Assembly (NCBI GenBank): GCA_032907525.1
Contig: JAJJPM010000005.1
Coordinates: 1-64,000 of the forward strand
Direction: 5' to 3'
Length of the DNA: 64,000 nucleotides
From: JAHJQQ01 sp032907525
Lineage (GTDB): Bacteria > Pseudomonadota > Gammaproteobacteria > Thiohalobacterales > Thiohalobacteraceae
The notes under the pieces are model-generated. The model was given only the letters and a program-made list of their open reading frames with translations. It made no database searches and was not told the DNA's origin. The position numbers were made by a program, and so were the translations under genes. Shown here in pieces: positions 55,023 to 63,430 of this stretch. How positions within the stretch are numbered: position 1 is the stretch's first letter; every line of letters begins with the position of its first letter.

Positions 55023-56381
55023 ATGCAGAGCACCTCCTACATCATCCCGATCGACGATGACGCCGCGCGCGTACAGGCACGTCGCTGGCTGTTCCTGGGC
55101 CTGTCTTCGCTGATCCTCTCCGGACTGTTCGCCGTGCTCATCGTGCTGGCGCGCACACCCTATCTGCAGGACATCATCCCCTTCGCGGATTTCTTCCACG
55201 CCGCGCTGGTGGTGCACGTGGATCTGTCCGTGCTGGTGTGGTTCCTGGCGTTCGCCGGCGTGTTCTGGAGCATCAACGGCGCGACGCGCTGCCGTGCCTG
55301 CGGGGCGCTGGCGCTGCTGCTGGCGGCGGCGGGCGCGCTGCTCATGGCGATCGCGCCGTTCACGGGCGACGCACACCCGCTGATGAGCAACTACGTCCCC
55401 ATTCTGCAGCAGCCGCTGTTCTACGCCGCGCTGCTGCTGTTCGGTGCGGGCATCGCCGTGCTGGTGCTGCGCTCGCTGCTGTTTCCACGGCCGGTGGGGC
55501 TGGAGATCTCCGGTACCGGCGCCTTGCGCTTCGGCCTGAACACCGCCGTGGTCGCGACGGCGATCGCCTTCATCGCGCTGCTGTGGTCGTATGTGAAGAT
55601 GCCGCCGTTCATCGAGGGCGGCGAATATTTCGAGCTGCTGTTCTGGGGCGGCGGTCACGTGCTGCAGTTCACCCATACCCAGCTGATGCTGGTCGCGTGG
55701 CTGTGGCTGGCGAGCGTCTCCGCCGTGCCGGTGTACACGGGACCGCGCGTGGTGCTGTTCCTGTTCGCGTGGGGCCTGCTGGCCGTGTTCGCGACACCGG
55801 TCATCTATCTCGCTTTCGATGTGAACTCGATGGAGCATCGCCGGCTGTTCACCTGGCAGATGGAGTTCGGGGGCAGCCTCGCCTCGCTGTGGATCGGCAT
55901 CGCGCTGCTGGCGGGACTCGTCAGAGCGGATGCCGCACCGGCGCAGGCGCGCGCGGAGCGTGCGGCGCTGACGACGTCGGTGCTGCTGTTCGGCATCGGC
56001 GGTGTCATCGGCTTTCTCATCAGCGGCAGCAATGTCACGGTGCCCGCGCACTATCACGGCTGCATCGTCGGCGTCACGCTGGCGTTCATGGGCATGACCT
56101 ACCAGCTGTTGCCGCGCCTCGGCCTCGGCACACCCTCGCAGCGCTGGGCGGTGCGCCAATGCTGGGTCTACGCAGCGGGACAGCTGGTGCACATCATCGG
56201 TCTCGCGTGGTCGGGCGGCTACGGCGTGCAGCGCAAGACGGCCGGTGCCGCACAGGCGTTGGATTCGCTCGAGCGCATCATATCGATGGGCATGATGGGT
56301 CTCGGTGGACTGATCGCCATCATCGGCGGGCTGATGTTCCTGCTCGTGGTCTTTCACGCGATGCTGCGCGCGCGGCGCTGA
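55023..56381 (+). CDS. Divergent heme-copper subunit I, putative NO reductase (gNOR-like)
   Basis: 452 residues, about 12 helices. Heme-type motifs: VVHVDLSVLVWFLAF (helix II His), FWGGGHVLQFTHTQLM (helix VI), VPAHYHGCIVGVTLAF (helix X H-x-H). In helix VI the residue four after the first His is Phe (H-V-L-Q-F), so the O2-reductase Tyr is missing. The usual HH of helix VII is replaced by MEHRR with one His. It is not cbb3 and not standard NorB. It is cotranscribed with the fusion gene (58-base gap) and may be an NO reductase of the gNOR kind; this is inference. Confidence 0.65.
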   Translation: MQSTSYIIPIDDDAARVQARRWLFLGLSSLILSGLFAVLIVLARTPYLQDIIPFADFFHAALVVHVDLSVLVWFLAFAGVFWSINGATRCRACGALALLLAAAGALLMAIAPFTGDAHPLMSNYVPILQQPLFYAALLLFGAGIAVLVLRSLLFPRPVGLEISGTGALRFGLNTAVVATAIAFIALLWSYVKMPPFIEGGEYFELLFWGGGHVLQFTHTQLMLVAWLWLASVSAVPVYTGPRVVLFLFAWGLLAVFATPVIYLAFDVNSMEHRRLFTWQMEFGGSLASLWIGIALLAGLVRADAAPAQARAERAALTTSVLLFGIGGVIGFLISGSNVTVPAHYHGCIVGVTLAFMGMTYQLLPRLGLGTPSQRWAVRQCWVYAAGQLVHIIGLAWSGGYGVQRKTAGAAQALDSLERIISMGMMGLGGLIAIIGGLMFLLVVFHAMLRARR

Positions 56382-56443
56382 TCGCATCCATTCCGCGCGG
56401 CGACGCCGTGTCAATACCCTTACAGTTACTGCGATATAAGTTT

Positions 56444-56457
56444 TTGATTCATATCAA
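56444..56457. promoter_or_regulatory. FNR/DNR box TTGATTCATATCAA
   Basis: Perfect TTGAT-N4-ATCAA. TAACAT at 56481-56486 lies at the class II -10 distance. It is 71 bases before norC. Confidence 0.92.
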
Positions 56458-56520
56458 GGCAGGCTGACTCCGCTGCTCCTTAACATGCACCCACATTCCC
56501 TCTTATGGAGAGTCTGGGTT

Positions 56521-56946
56521 ATGAGTGGCACATTCACAAAATCAATGGCGCGCAACATCTTCTACGGTGGAAGCGTGTTCTTCATCCTGCTGTTCCTGGC
56601 CTTGACGTACGATACCGAGCGGGCGCTGCCCGACCGCGACAATCGTGGCGAGCTCACGCCGCAGGTCGCGCTCGGCAAGAAGCTCTGGGAAGAGAACAAC
56701 TGCATCGGGTGCCATTCGCTGCTGGGCGAGGGCGCGTACTTCGCGCCGGAGCTCGGCAACGTCTACACGCGCCGCGGCGGCGATTTCATCAAGACCTGGA
56801 TGAAGATCCAGCCGACCGGCAGCCCGGGCCGCCGGCAGATGCCGCAGTTCAATCTCAGCGACGAGGAGCTGGACGCGCTGGTCGCGTTCCTGAAGTACAG
56901 CTCCGAGATCAACGCCGCCGGCTGGCCGCCGAATATCGAAGGTTGA
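56521..56946 (+). CDS. norC: Nitric oxide reductase subunit C (cytochrome c)
   Basis: 141 residues. One N-terminal membrane anchor (IFYGGSVFFILLFLALTY) and a c-type domain with NNCIGCHSLLGEGAYFAPEL; axial Met in GRRQMPQFNLSD. Delivers electrons to NorB. The frame is open from 56485, but the family N-terminus MSGTFTKSMARN starts at 56521 with GGAG upstream. norB follows after 13 bases. Confidence 0.97.
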   Translation: MSGTFTKSMARNIFYGGSVFFILLFLALTYDTERALPDRDNRGELTPQVALGKKLWEENNCIGCHSLLGEGAYFAPELGNVYTRRGGDFIKTWMKIQPTGSPGRRQMPQFNLSDEELDALVAFLKYSSEINAAGWPPNIEG

Positions 56947-56959
56947 GGGAGAATCGGTC

Positions 56960-58345
56960 ATGCAATATCAATCGCAAGCGGTTGCAAAACCCTATTTCAT
57001 TGCCGCGATCGGGCTTTTTGTCGGCCAGATCATCTTCGGCCTCATCATGGGCCTGCAGTACGTGGTGGGCGATTTCCTGTTCCCGGAGATTCCCTTCAAC
57101 GTGGCGCGCATGGTGCACACCAATCTGCTGATCGTGTGGCTGCTGTTCGGCTTCATGGGGTCGGCGTACTATCTCGTTCCCGAGGAGGCCGAAACGGAGC
57201 TGCACAGTCCCAAACTGGCGCTGGCGCTGTTCTGGATCTTCCTGGTCGCGGGCGCGCTCACCATCCTGGGCTATCTGCTGGTGCCCTACTCGGGGCTGGC
57301 GCAGATGACCGGCAACGACCTGCTGCCGACCATGGGCCGCGAGTTCCTGGAGCAGCCGACCATCACCAAGCTGGGTATCGTGGTCGTGGCCCTGGGCTTC
57401 CTGTTCAACATCGGCATGACCATCCTGAAGGGCCGCAAGACCAGCGTCAGCCTGGTGCTGCTCGTCGGCCTGACGGGTCTCGCCGTGCTGTTCCTGTTCT
57501 CCTTCTACAACCCGCACAACCTGGTGAAGGACAAGTTCTACTGGTGGTGGGTGGTGCATCTGTGGGTGGAGGGCGTGTGGGAGCTGATCATGGCTTCGAT
57601 CCTCGCCTTCGTGCTCATCAAGATCACCGGCGTGGACCGTGAAGTCATCGAGAAGTGGCTGTACGTCATCATCGCCATGGCGCTGATCACCGGCATCATC
57701 GGCACGGGCCATCACTACTACTGGATCGGCGCTCCCGAGTACTGGCAGTGGTGGGGTTCGGTGTTCTCCGCGCTGGAGCCGATTCCGTTCTTCATGATGA
57801 CGGTGTTCGCCTTCAACATGGTGAACCGGCGCCGCCGCAACCACCCGAACAAGGCGGCCACGCTGTGGGCGCTGGGCACCGCGGTGATGGCGTTCCTCGG
57901 TGCCGGCGTGTGGGGCTTCCTGCACACGCTCGCCCCGGTGAACTTCTACACCCACGGCACACAGATCACGGCGGCCCACGGACACATGGCCTTCTACGGC
58001 GCCTATGTGATGATCGTGCTGACCATGATCTCCTACGCCATGCCGATGATGCGCGGCCGGGCCGCGGCCAACAGCAGCAAGTCGCAGGTGCTGGAGATGT
58101 GGTCGTTCTGGCTGATGACCGTGTCCATGGTGTTCATCGTGCTCTTCCTCACCGCCGCCGGCGTCCTGCAGGTCTGGCTGCAGCGCTACAGCGACGCCCC
58201 GCAGGCATTCATGGTGGTGCAGGACAAGATCGCGCTGTTCTACTGGATGCGCGAGGTCGCGGGTCTGGTGTTCCTGGTCGGGCTGGTACTGTACGTGTTG
58301 AGCTTCTTCGTCGGCACCAAGGATGCGGAGGCGGTACAGGCCTGA
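56960..58345 (+). CDS. norB: Nitric oxide reductase subunit B (cNOR catalytic)
   Basis: 461 residues, 12 helices. cNorB features: HTNLLIVWLLFGFMGSAYY (heme b His), helix VI HLWVEGVWELIMASILAF with the catalytic glutamate, GTGHHYYWIG FeB ligands, and HGTQITAAHGHMAFYGAYVM for heme b and b3 ligands. Reduces 2 NO to N2O in the membrane. Start ATG has GAGGGAGAA upstream. It is the reference cNOR against which the two other subunit I proteins are compared. Confidence 0.97.
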   Translation: MQYQSQAVAKPYFIAAIGLFVGQIIFGLIMGLQYVVGDFLFPEIPFNVARMVHTNLLIVWLLFGFMGSAYYLVPEEAETELHSPKLALALFWIFLVAGALTILGYLLVPYSGLAQMTGNDLLPTMGREFLEQPTITKLGIVVVALGFLFNIGMTILKGRKTSVSLVLLVGLTGLAVLFLFSFYNPHNLVKDKFYWWWVVHLWVEGVWELIMASILAFVLIKITGVDREVIEKWLYVIIAMALITGIIGTGHHYYWIGAPEYWQWWGSVFSALEPIPFFMMTVFAFNMVNRRRRNHPNKAATLWALGTAVMAFLGAGVWGFLHTLAPVNFYTHGTQITAAHGHMAFYGAYVMIVLTMISYAMPMMRGRAAANSSKSQVLEMWSFWLMTVSMVFIVLFLTAAGVLQVWLQRYSDAPQAFMVVQDKIALFYWMREVAGLVFLVGLVLYVLSFFVGTKDAEAVQA

Positions 58346-58352
58346 GGCCAAA

Positions 58353-58379
58353 GGGCGGGGGCTGGCAGGGCCCCCGCCC
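58353..58379. terminator. Hairpin after norB
   Basis: GGGCGGGGGC (58353-58362), loop TGGCAGG, GCCCCCGCCC (58370-58379), 8 bases after the norB stop. Only a short T-run (ATTTATT) follows. It probably ends most norCB transcripts. Confidence 0.6.
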
Positions 58380-58644
58380 GGCGGCATTTATTCCAGAACA
58401 GTTTTCAACACGAAGGCGCGGAAGGCGCGCGAAGGAAACCACTGGCCCCGGAAAACACGGAAAGAACGGACGTGTTCCAGATGTTACCGCAGACGCCCGA
58501 TTCGGCGTCGGTCGTGCCGTTCGCACCACAACTCCTTCTGCCCGACCAGCCATCAAAACGATGGTGTTTTCCATGGTTGGAATGCCTTTGACGTTCCTTC
58601 GCGCGCCTTCCGCGCCTTCGTGTTGAAAGCCTTTGACTTTGTGA
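58380..58644. other. norB-norE2 gap
   Basis: Apart from the hairpin terminator it is taken up by the long inverted repeat R8 (58403-58628). No FNR box is visible in the gap; the norE2 gene would be expressed by read-through or by a promoter not recognised here. Confidence 0.5.
58403..58628. repeat. Long hairpin repeat R8, 35-base perfect arms
   Basis: Left arm 58403-58437 (begins TTTCAACACGAAGGCGCGG) and right arm 58594-58628 are exact inverse copies over 35 bases, with a 156-base centre. The arms again have 9-10 base units (ACGAAGGCG/CGGAAGGCG), so it may be a distant member of the ACGGAA family. The right arm ends 16 bases before the norE2 ATG. Confidence 0.85.
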
Positions 58645-59238
58645 ATGACCATGTCGAAAGCGGCCGCCGAAACGCTCCCACGTCCCACCCAGCCCCCAGG
58701 CGATCTGGCGATCTGGATCTTCATCCTGGCCGAGCTGCTGGTGTTCGCGGTGTTCTTTCTGGCGTATGCCTGGACGCGGCATGCCAACGTCGAGCTGTTC
58801 AACGAGTATCAGCTGACGCTCGACCGGCGTGCGGGCCTGATCAACACCCTGGCGCTGCTGACCAGCAGCTATTGCGTGGTGCGCGCGGTGGCGGCGGTGC
58901 GCCTGGACCGGGTGCGTGACTGCGCGCGGTGGCTGGTCGCCGCACTGGCGCTGGGCGGTGTGTTCATCGTCGTCAAGCTCGCCGAATATCACCATCATTT
59001 CGAGCAGGGCATCGCGCTCAGCACCAATACGTTCTACATGTTCTATCTGTCGCTGACCTTCTTTCACTTCATGCACGTGGTGATGGGCATGGTCATACTC
59101 GCGGCCGTGGCCGCCAAGGCCTGGCGCGGCGGCTACGGCGCCGCGGAGCATGCCGGCGTGGAGACCGGCGCCTCCTACTGGCACATGGTCGATCTGGTCT
59201 GGCTGATCCTCTTTCCCCTGGTCTATGTGATGAACTGA
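58645..59238 (+). CDS. norE: NorE-like cytochrome c oxidase subunit III family protein (copy 2)
   Basis: 197 residues; five helices; paralogue of the gene at 45428 with near-identical central and C-terminal thirds (STNTFYMFYLSLTFFHFMHV; EHAGVETGASYWHMVDLVWL). The N-terminal part differs. A second in-frame ATG is at 58651. No good ribosome site is seen. The norF2 ATG follows one base after the stop. Confidence 0.9.
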   Translation: MTMSKAAAETLPRPTQPPGDLAIWIFILAELLVFAVFFLAYAWTRHANVELFNEYQLTLDRRAGLINTLALLTSSYCVVRAVAAVRLDRVRDCARWLVAALALGGVFIVVKLAEYHHHFEQGIALSTNTFYMFYLSLTFFHFMHVVMGMVILAAVAAKAWRGGYGAAEHAGVETGASYWHMVDLVWLILFPLVYVMN

Positions 59239-59239
59239 C

Positions 59240-59515
59240 ATGAGTATCCTGCGCGGCATCGTCCTGCCCCGTCCCTGCAGCCGCGTGTGGCTGCTGCTGA
59301 TGGGCCTGACCGTCCTGACCTTCGCCCTGGGCGAGCTCGGTTTCGCCGGCGAGGCCGCCGCCCTGGTGCTGCTGGGCATTGCAGGGATCAAGGCGCAGCT
59401 GGTCGCCGACCGCTTCATGGGCCTGGCGGGGGTGGCCGGCCTGTGGCGGCTGATCATTCCTATCTATCTGATTATTCTAATAACAGGTATTCTCCTGGCG
59501 TTCCTCCCTGGCTAG
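59240..59515 (+). CDS. norF: NorF-like subunit IV family protein (copy 2)
   Basis: 91 residues, same length as copy 1; three helices (VWLLLMGLTVLTFALGELGF; ALVLLGIAGIKAQLVADRFM; LIIPIYLIILITGILLAFLPG). Sequence is clearly related to but more diverged than norE2. It lies one base after norE2. Confidence 0.88.
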   Translation: MSILRGIVLPRPCSRVWLLLMGLTVLTFALGELGFAGEAAALVLLGIAGIKAQLVADRFMGLAGVAGLWRLIIPIYLIILITGILLAFLPG

Positions 59516-59537
59516 CGCCGCGGCAGGCGGGGGCCGC

Positions 59538-59551
59538 CTGATTTATGTCAA
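59538..59551. promoter_or_regulatory. Weak FNR/DNR box CTGATTTATGTCAA
   Basis: Eight of ten conserved positions of a TTGAT-N4-(A/G)TCAA box (CTGAT-TTAT-GTCAA), 80 bases before the norQ ATG at 59618. CATAGT at 59577-59582 could be a -10 near the class II distance. A weaker site than those of norC and nirS. Confidence 0.4.
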
Positions 59552-59617
59552 GGTGATCCCGGCGCCGCTGTTGTTTCATAGTGAGCGCCAGTACCGGCCC
59601 GAATCCCGGAGATGCCC

Positions 59618-60430
59618 ATGGATGCCCCTGTCCGATCCCTGCGCACGCCCAGCGGCGAGCTGCCGTTCTATCGGCCGCAGGGCAACGAGATCGGCGTGTT
59701 CGAGCACGCCTATCGCAATCGACTGCCCGTGCTCATCAAGGGCCCGACCGGCTGCGGCAAGACGCGCTTCGTGCGCCACATGGCCGCGCGCCTGGGACGT
59801 CCGCTCTACACCGTGTCATGCCACGACGATCTGAGCGCCGCCGACCTGGTCGGCCGCCACCTCATCGGCGACGGCGCCACCTTCTGGAACGACGGACCGC
59901 TGACCCGCGCCGTGCGCGAGGGCGCGATCTGCTATCTCGACGAGGTGGTGGAGGCGCGCAAGGACACCACGGTGGTGCTGCACCCGCTCACCGACGACCG
60001 CCGCATCCTGCCCATCGAGCGCACCGGCGAACTGCTGGAGGCGCCGCCGGAGTTCATGCTGGTGGTGTCGTACAACCCCGGCTACCAGAATCTGCTCAAG
60101 GGCCTGAAGCCCAGCACCCGGCAGCGCTTCGTGGCCCTGCGCTTCGAGTTTCCCGGGCCGGAGCTGGAGCAGGCCGTGGTGGAAACCGAGACCGGCATCG
60201 ATGCGCTGCTGGCGCGGCGCCTGGTCGGCCTCGCCAACAGCCTGCGCGCCCTCAAGGATCACGATCTGGAAGAGGCCGCGTCGACCCGCCTGGTGGTCTA
60301 CGCCGCCACGCTGATCAAGGCCGGCATGGATCCGCTGGAGGCCTGCCGCACCGCGCTGGTCGAGCCGTTGACCGACGATGCGGAGACCACCGCCGCGCTG
60401 CTGGAGGTGGTCGATGCGAATTTCGGCTGA
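59618..60430 (+). CDS. norQ: NorQ/CbbQ family MoxR AAA+ ATPase
   Basis: 270 residues. Walker A GPTGCGKTRF, Walker B ICYLDEVVEAR, sensor 1 VVSYNPGYQ, and the arginine region STRQRFVALRF. NorQ works with NorD to insert the non-heme iron of cNOR. No norD follows within the window. GGAG lies on the ATG at 59612 and 6 bases before 59618, so the latter start is preferred. Confidence 0.92.
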   Translation: MDAPVRSLRTPSGELPFYRPQGNEIGVFEHAYRNRLPVLIKGPTGCGKTRFVRHMAARLGRPLYTVSCHDDLSAADLVGRHLIGDGATFWNDGPLTRAVREGAICYLDEVVEARKDTTVVLHPLTDDRRILPIERTGELLEAPPEFMLVVSYNPGYQNLLKGLKPSTRQRFVALRFEFPGPELEQAVVETETGIDALLARRLVGLANSLRALKDHDLEEAASTRLVVYAATLIKAGMDPLEACRTALVEPLTDDAETTAALLEVVDANFG

Positions 60431-60505
60431 TGTGCGCGGGCCGCGGTATCCCGAAGGAATCGCCCCTGTCCCTGACTCCATGACCGCATTGCGGGAGGAA
60501 TGACG

Positions 60506-61279
60506 ATGACACAAGCCCAGACGGCAGCCGAATCGTGGCTGCGCGAAGTGACCACCCCCCTCGGCCAGGCGCGCGTGGCCTGCAGGCAGTGCAGTCTGCA
60601 CGGCATCTGCGCCGTGCTGGAGTCGGACAAGGACGACCGGACGTTCGTGCAGCGCAGCCGCGTCGGCAGCGGCAAGATGCTGTTCCGCGCAGGCGACCGC
60701 TTTCAGGGCGTGTACGCCGTCACCTCCGGTGCCATCAAGACGCACGCGCATCTGGGACAGAACGCCACGCAGGTGGTCGATTTCCACTTCCCGGGCGATA
60801 CCGTCGGCCTGGAGGCGATCGACCGCGGCGAGTACACCTACACCGCCCAGGCGCTCACCGAAACGCTGGTGTGCCGCATCGATCCGAGCCGCGCGCCGGC
60901 ACTCGCCGAACGCCAGCGCGATTTCCAGACGGAGGTGATCCGGGCGCTGGGCGAGCAGCTGCGCCACGAGCAGAGCCTGTCCATCCTGCTGCGCACGCAG
61001 ACGGCGGAGCAGCGCATCGCGACCTTCCTGCTGAGCCTGGCCGGTCCGTCGCTGTGGACGCATACGCGCGGTGTCGATCTGCAGCTGCCGATGTCGCGCA
61101 AGGACATCGCCAACTATCTCGGCATCGCCGTGGAAACGCTGTGCCGGCTGTTCAAGCGCATGCAGGAGGACGGCCTGATCGAGAGCCAGGGCCGGCGCGT
61201 GCGGCTGGCGAACATCGATGCCCTGAGCGCCATCGCGCGGCCGGCCCCGCAGACCGACGACGACAGCTGCCCGGCCTGA
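60506..61279 (+). CDS. fnr: FNR-type oxygen-sensing transcription factor
   Basis: 257 residues, CRP/FNR family. Cluster cysteines C26, C29, C35 (C-R-Q-C-S-L-H-G-I-C) plus C123 match the four E. coli Fnr [4Fe-4S] ligands, so it should sense O2 directly; NO also damages such clusters. The recognition helix reads E210-T-L-C213-R214, with Glu and Arg as in Fnr and Cys for Ser212. Such factors bind TTGAT-N4-ATCAA, which occurs repeatedly around it. GGAGG is 7 bases before 60506. Confidence 0.93.
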   Translation: MTQAQTAAESWLREVTTPLGQARVACRQCSLHGICAVLESDKDDRTFVQRSRVGSGKMLFRAGDRFQGVYAVTSGAIKTHAHLGQNATQVVDFHFPGDTVGLEAIDRGEYTYTAQALTETLVCRIDPSRAPALAERQRDFQTEVIRALGEQLRHEQSLSILLRTQTAEQRIATFLLSLAGPSLWTHTRGVDLQLPMSRKDIANYLGIAVETLCRLFKRMQEDGLIESQGRRVRLANIDALSAIARPAPQTDDDSCPA

Positions 61280-61295
61280 GGCGACCCGCCGCCCG

Positions 61296-61682
61296 ATGAG
61301 CCTCTACGGCCTGATCAAGGCGGTGCACGTCGGCAGCGTGGTGGTGAGCTTCTCGCTGTTCTTCGTGCGCGGCCTGTGGATGATGCGCGCACCCGCGCGG
61401 CTCGCGCGGACATGGGTGCGGGTGCTGCCGCATATCGTCGACACGCTTTTGCTCACCAGCGCGCTGACGCTGGCCTTTCTGAGCGGTCAGTATCCCTTCG
61501 TCGAGCCCTGGCTGACCGCCAAGGTCGTCGCGCTGCTGGCCTATATCCTGATCGGCATGTTCGCGCTGCGGCGCGGCCCCAGCCGGGCGACGCGCATCGC
61601 CGCGTGGTTCGCGGCGCTGGGGGTGTTCGCCTATATCGTCGGCGTCGCGCTGACGCGCGATCCCTGGGTATTCGCCGCGTGA
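61296..61682 (+). CDS. SirB2 family membrane protein
   Basis: 128 residues, four membrane helices (VGSVVVSFSLFFVRGLWMM; IVDTLLLTSALTLAFLSGQYPF; AKVVALLAYILIGMFALRRG; AWFAALGVFAYIVGVALTR). Matches SirB2 (PF04247); function unknown. Starts 16 bases after fnr and ends overlapping the nirI GTG by four bases. Confidence 0.85.
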   Translation: MSLYGLIKAVHVGSVVVSFSLFFVRGLWMMRAPARLARTWVRVLPHIVDTLLLTSALTLAFLSGQYPFVEPWLTAKVVALLAYILIGMFALRRGPSRATRIAAWFAALGVFAYIVGVALTRDPWVFAA

Positions 61683-63289
61683 GCGCGGGAAGCATCGCTT
61701 CGGTGCTGCGCGCGCTCTGGCTGTGCGCGCTGCTGCTGAGCGCCGCAGCCGCCGTCGCATCGCCGGCCGCATCGAGCGATGGGGCGGGCGACGGGGCGGG
61801 CGACATCGGCAGCCATCACGCGCTGGTGCAGGCGTTCTTTCCTGCCGCCGAACGCATCGGCCCGCTCAGCGGTGAACCGCCCGCCGCGGTGGTGACGGGC
61901 GCCGGCCGTCTGCTCGGCTACGTGTATCTCACCGACCGCATCCTGCCCATCCCCGCCTATTCCGGCAAACCCATCAGCACGCTGGTGGGACTGGATCTCG
62001 ACGGCCAGCTCGTCGGCGTGCGCATCGTGCGCCACGAGGAGCCCATCCTGCTGGCCGGTGTCTCCGAAAAACAGCTGGCTGACTATGTCGCCCAGTATCA
62101 GGGCATCAACGTGCGCAACCGCATCCGGGTCGGCGGCCGCCCGGGCGAAGGCGTTGCGACGGTGGACGCGATCAGCGGTGCGACCATCACGGCCATGGTC
62201 ATCAATCAGACCATCACCAAGACGGCACAGCGCGTCGCGCAGGCGCGCGGGGTGCTCGGCGACGGCGATGCGCGGCATGCAGTACCGCAGGACGACGGCC
62301 TGCCGATCTGGCGGCTGGTGTGGCAGGAGCGCCAGTTCCGCATCGGCGTGCTGGTCACCGCGCTGGCGGCGCTGACCCTGATCCTGCTGTTCCAGGACTG
62401 GCTGGCGGTGCACCCGCGGCTGCTGCTGTACGTGCGCGACGGCTATCTCGTGTTCACGGTGGTGTTCGTCGGCTGGTACGCCATGGCGCAGTTGTCGGTG
62501 ATCAACGTGCTCACTTTCGTACATGCCGCGGTGCACGATTTCCGCTGGGAGACGTTTCTCATCGATCCGCTGATGTTCATCCTGTGGAGCTTCGTGGCGA
62601 TGACGCTGCTGCTGTGGGGGCGCGGCGTGTACTGCGGCTGGCTGTGTCCGTTCGGCGCGGTGCAGGAACTGACCAATCAGCTCGCACGGCGTCTGCGCGT
62701 GCGCCAATGGGAATTCCCGGACATGGTGCACGAGCGCCTGTGGGCACTGAAGTACATCGTGCTGCTGATCCTGTTCGGCATGTCGCTGCAGTCGCTGCAG
62801 CTGGCCGAGCGCTATGCGGAGGTGGAGCCCTTCAAGACGGCGGTGACGCTGCATTTCCAGCGCGACTGGGGCTATCTGATCTACGCGGTCGCGCTGATCG
62901 CCGTGTCGTCCGTCAACCGGAAGTTCTACTGCAAGTATGTCTGTCCGCTCGGCGCGGCGCTGGCGATACCCGCGCGCCATCGCCTGTTCGACTGGCTGCG
63001 GCGGCGCAAGGAGTGCGGCAAGCCCTGTCAGATCTGCTCGAACGAGTGCGAGGTGCGCGCCATCTCGCCGACCGGCGAGATCAACGTCAACGAATGCCAC
63101 TACTGTCTCGACTGCCAGGTGACGTTCTGGAACGACGCCAAGTGCCCGCCGCTGGTGCAGCGCAGCAAGCGCCATGCGCGCGGCGCGCGGGCGCGCGAGC
63201 TCGCGCAGGAGATGGTGCTGAGCTTCCGGGCGCCGGAGCCGTCGGATGGCGGCGCCGAGCAGGGTGGCGACGACCCGTCCTCACGCTGA
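61679..63289 (+). CDS. nirI: NirI/NosR family flavo-iron-sulfur membrane protein
   Basis: 536 residues, GTG start overlapping the SirB2 stop (GTGA). Signal-type helix, then a periplasmic FMN-binding domain with the covalent flavin Thr motif D-AISGATITA (about residues 163-170). About six helices with two CxxxCP motifs (YCGWLCPFGAVQE; YCKYVCPLGAAL), and two C-terminal 4Fe-4S sets (CGKPCQICSNEC; CHYCLDCQ...C). In Paracoccus NirI next to nirS is needed for nirS expression or activity. It is shorter than typical NosR. Confidence 0.88.
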   Translation: MSAGSIASVLRALWLCALLLSAAAAVASPAASSDGAGDGAGDIGSHHALVQAFFPAAERIGPLSGEPPAAVVTGAGRLLGYVYLTDRILPIPAYSGKPISTLVGLDLDGQLVGVRIVRHEEPILLAGVSEKQLADYVAQYQGINVRNRIRVGGRPGEGVATVDAISGATITAMVINQTITKTAQRVAQARGVLGDGDARHAVPQDDGLPIWRLVWQERQFRIGVLVTALAALTLILLFQDWLAVHPRLLLYVRDGYLVFTVVFVGWYAMAQLSVINVLTFVHAAVHDFRWETFLIDPLMFILWSFVAMTLLLWGRGVYCGWLCPFGAVQELTNQLARRLRVRQWEFPDMVHERLWALKYIVLLILFGMSLQSLQLAERYAEVEPFKTAVTLHFQRDWGYLIYAVALIAVSSVNRKFYCKYVCPLGAALAIPARHRLFDWLRRRKECGKPCQICSNECEVRAISPTGEINVNECHYCLDCQVTFWNDAKCPPLVQRSKRHARGARARELAQEMVLSFRAPEPSDGGAEQGGDDPSSR

Positions 63290-63430
63290 TCCGGCAGCGA
63301 TCCTTTCGAATCCATCGCATGCCGCACCATCGGCATCGGCGTCCCATAAGCCGGTTCAACGCGCTCAAACCGATAACAAACAGCCGTCGCCCGCAGAAGT
63401 TCCATTTCAGCTACCACATTGTTTCTACCG

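Noticed and set aside
55023..56381. cbb3-type oxidase subunit I
   Set aside because: No ccoO or ccoP partners, only one His in helix VII, and no active-site Tyr in helix VI.
61679..63289. NosR for nitrous oxide reductase
   Set aside because: The family is the same, but the gene directly precedes nirS and is shorter; no nosZ is in the window, so NirI is the better name.
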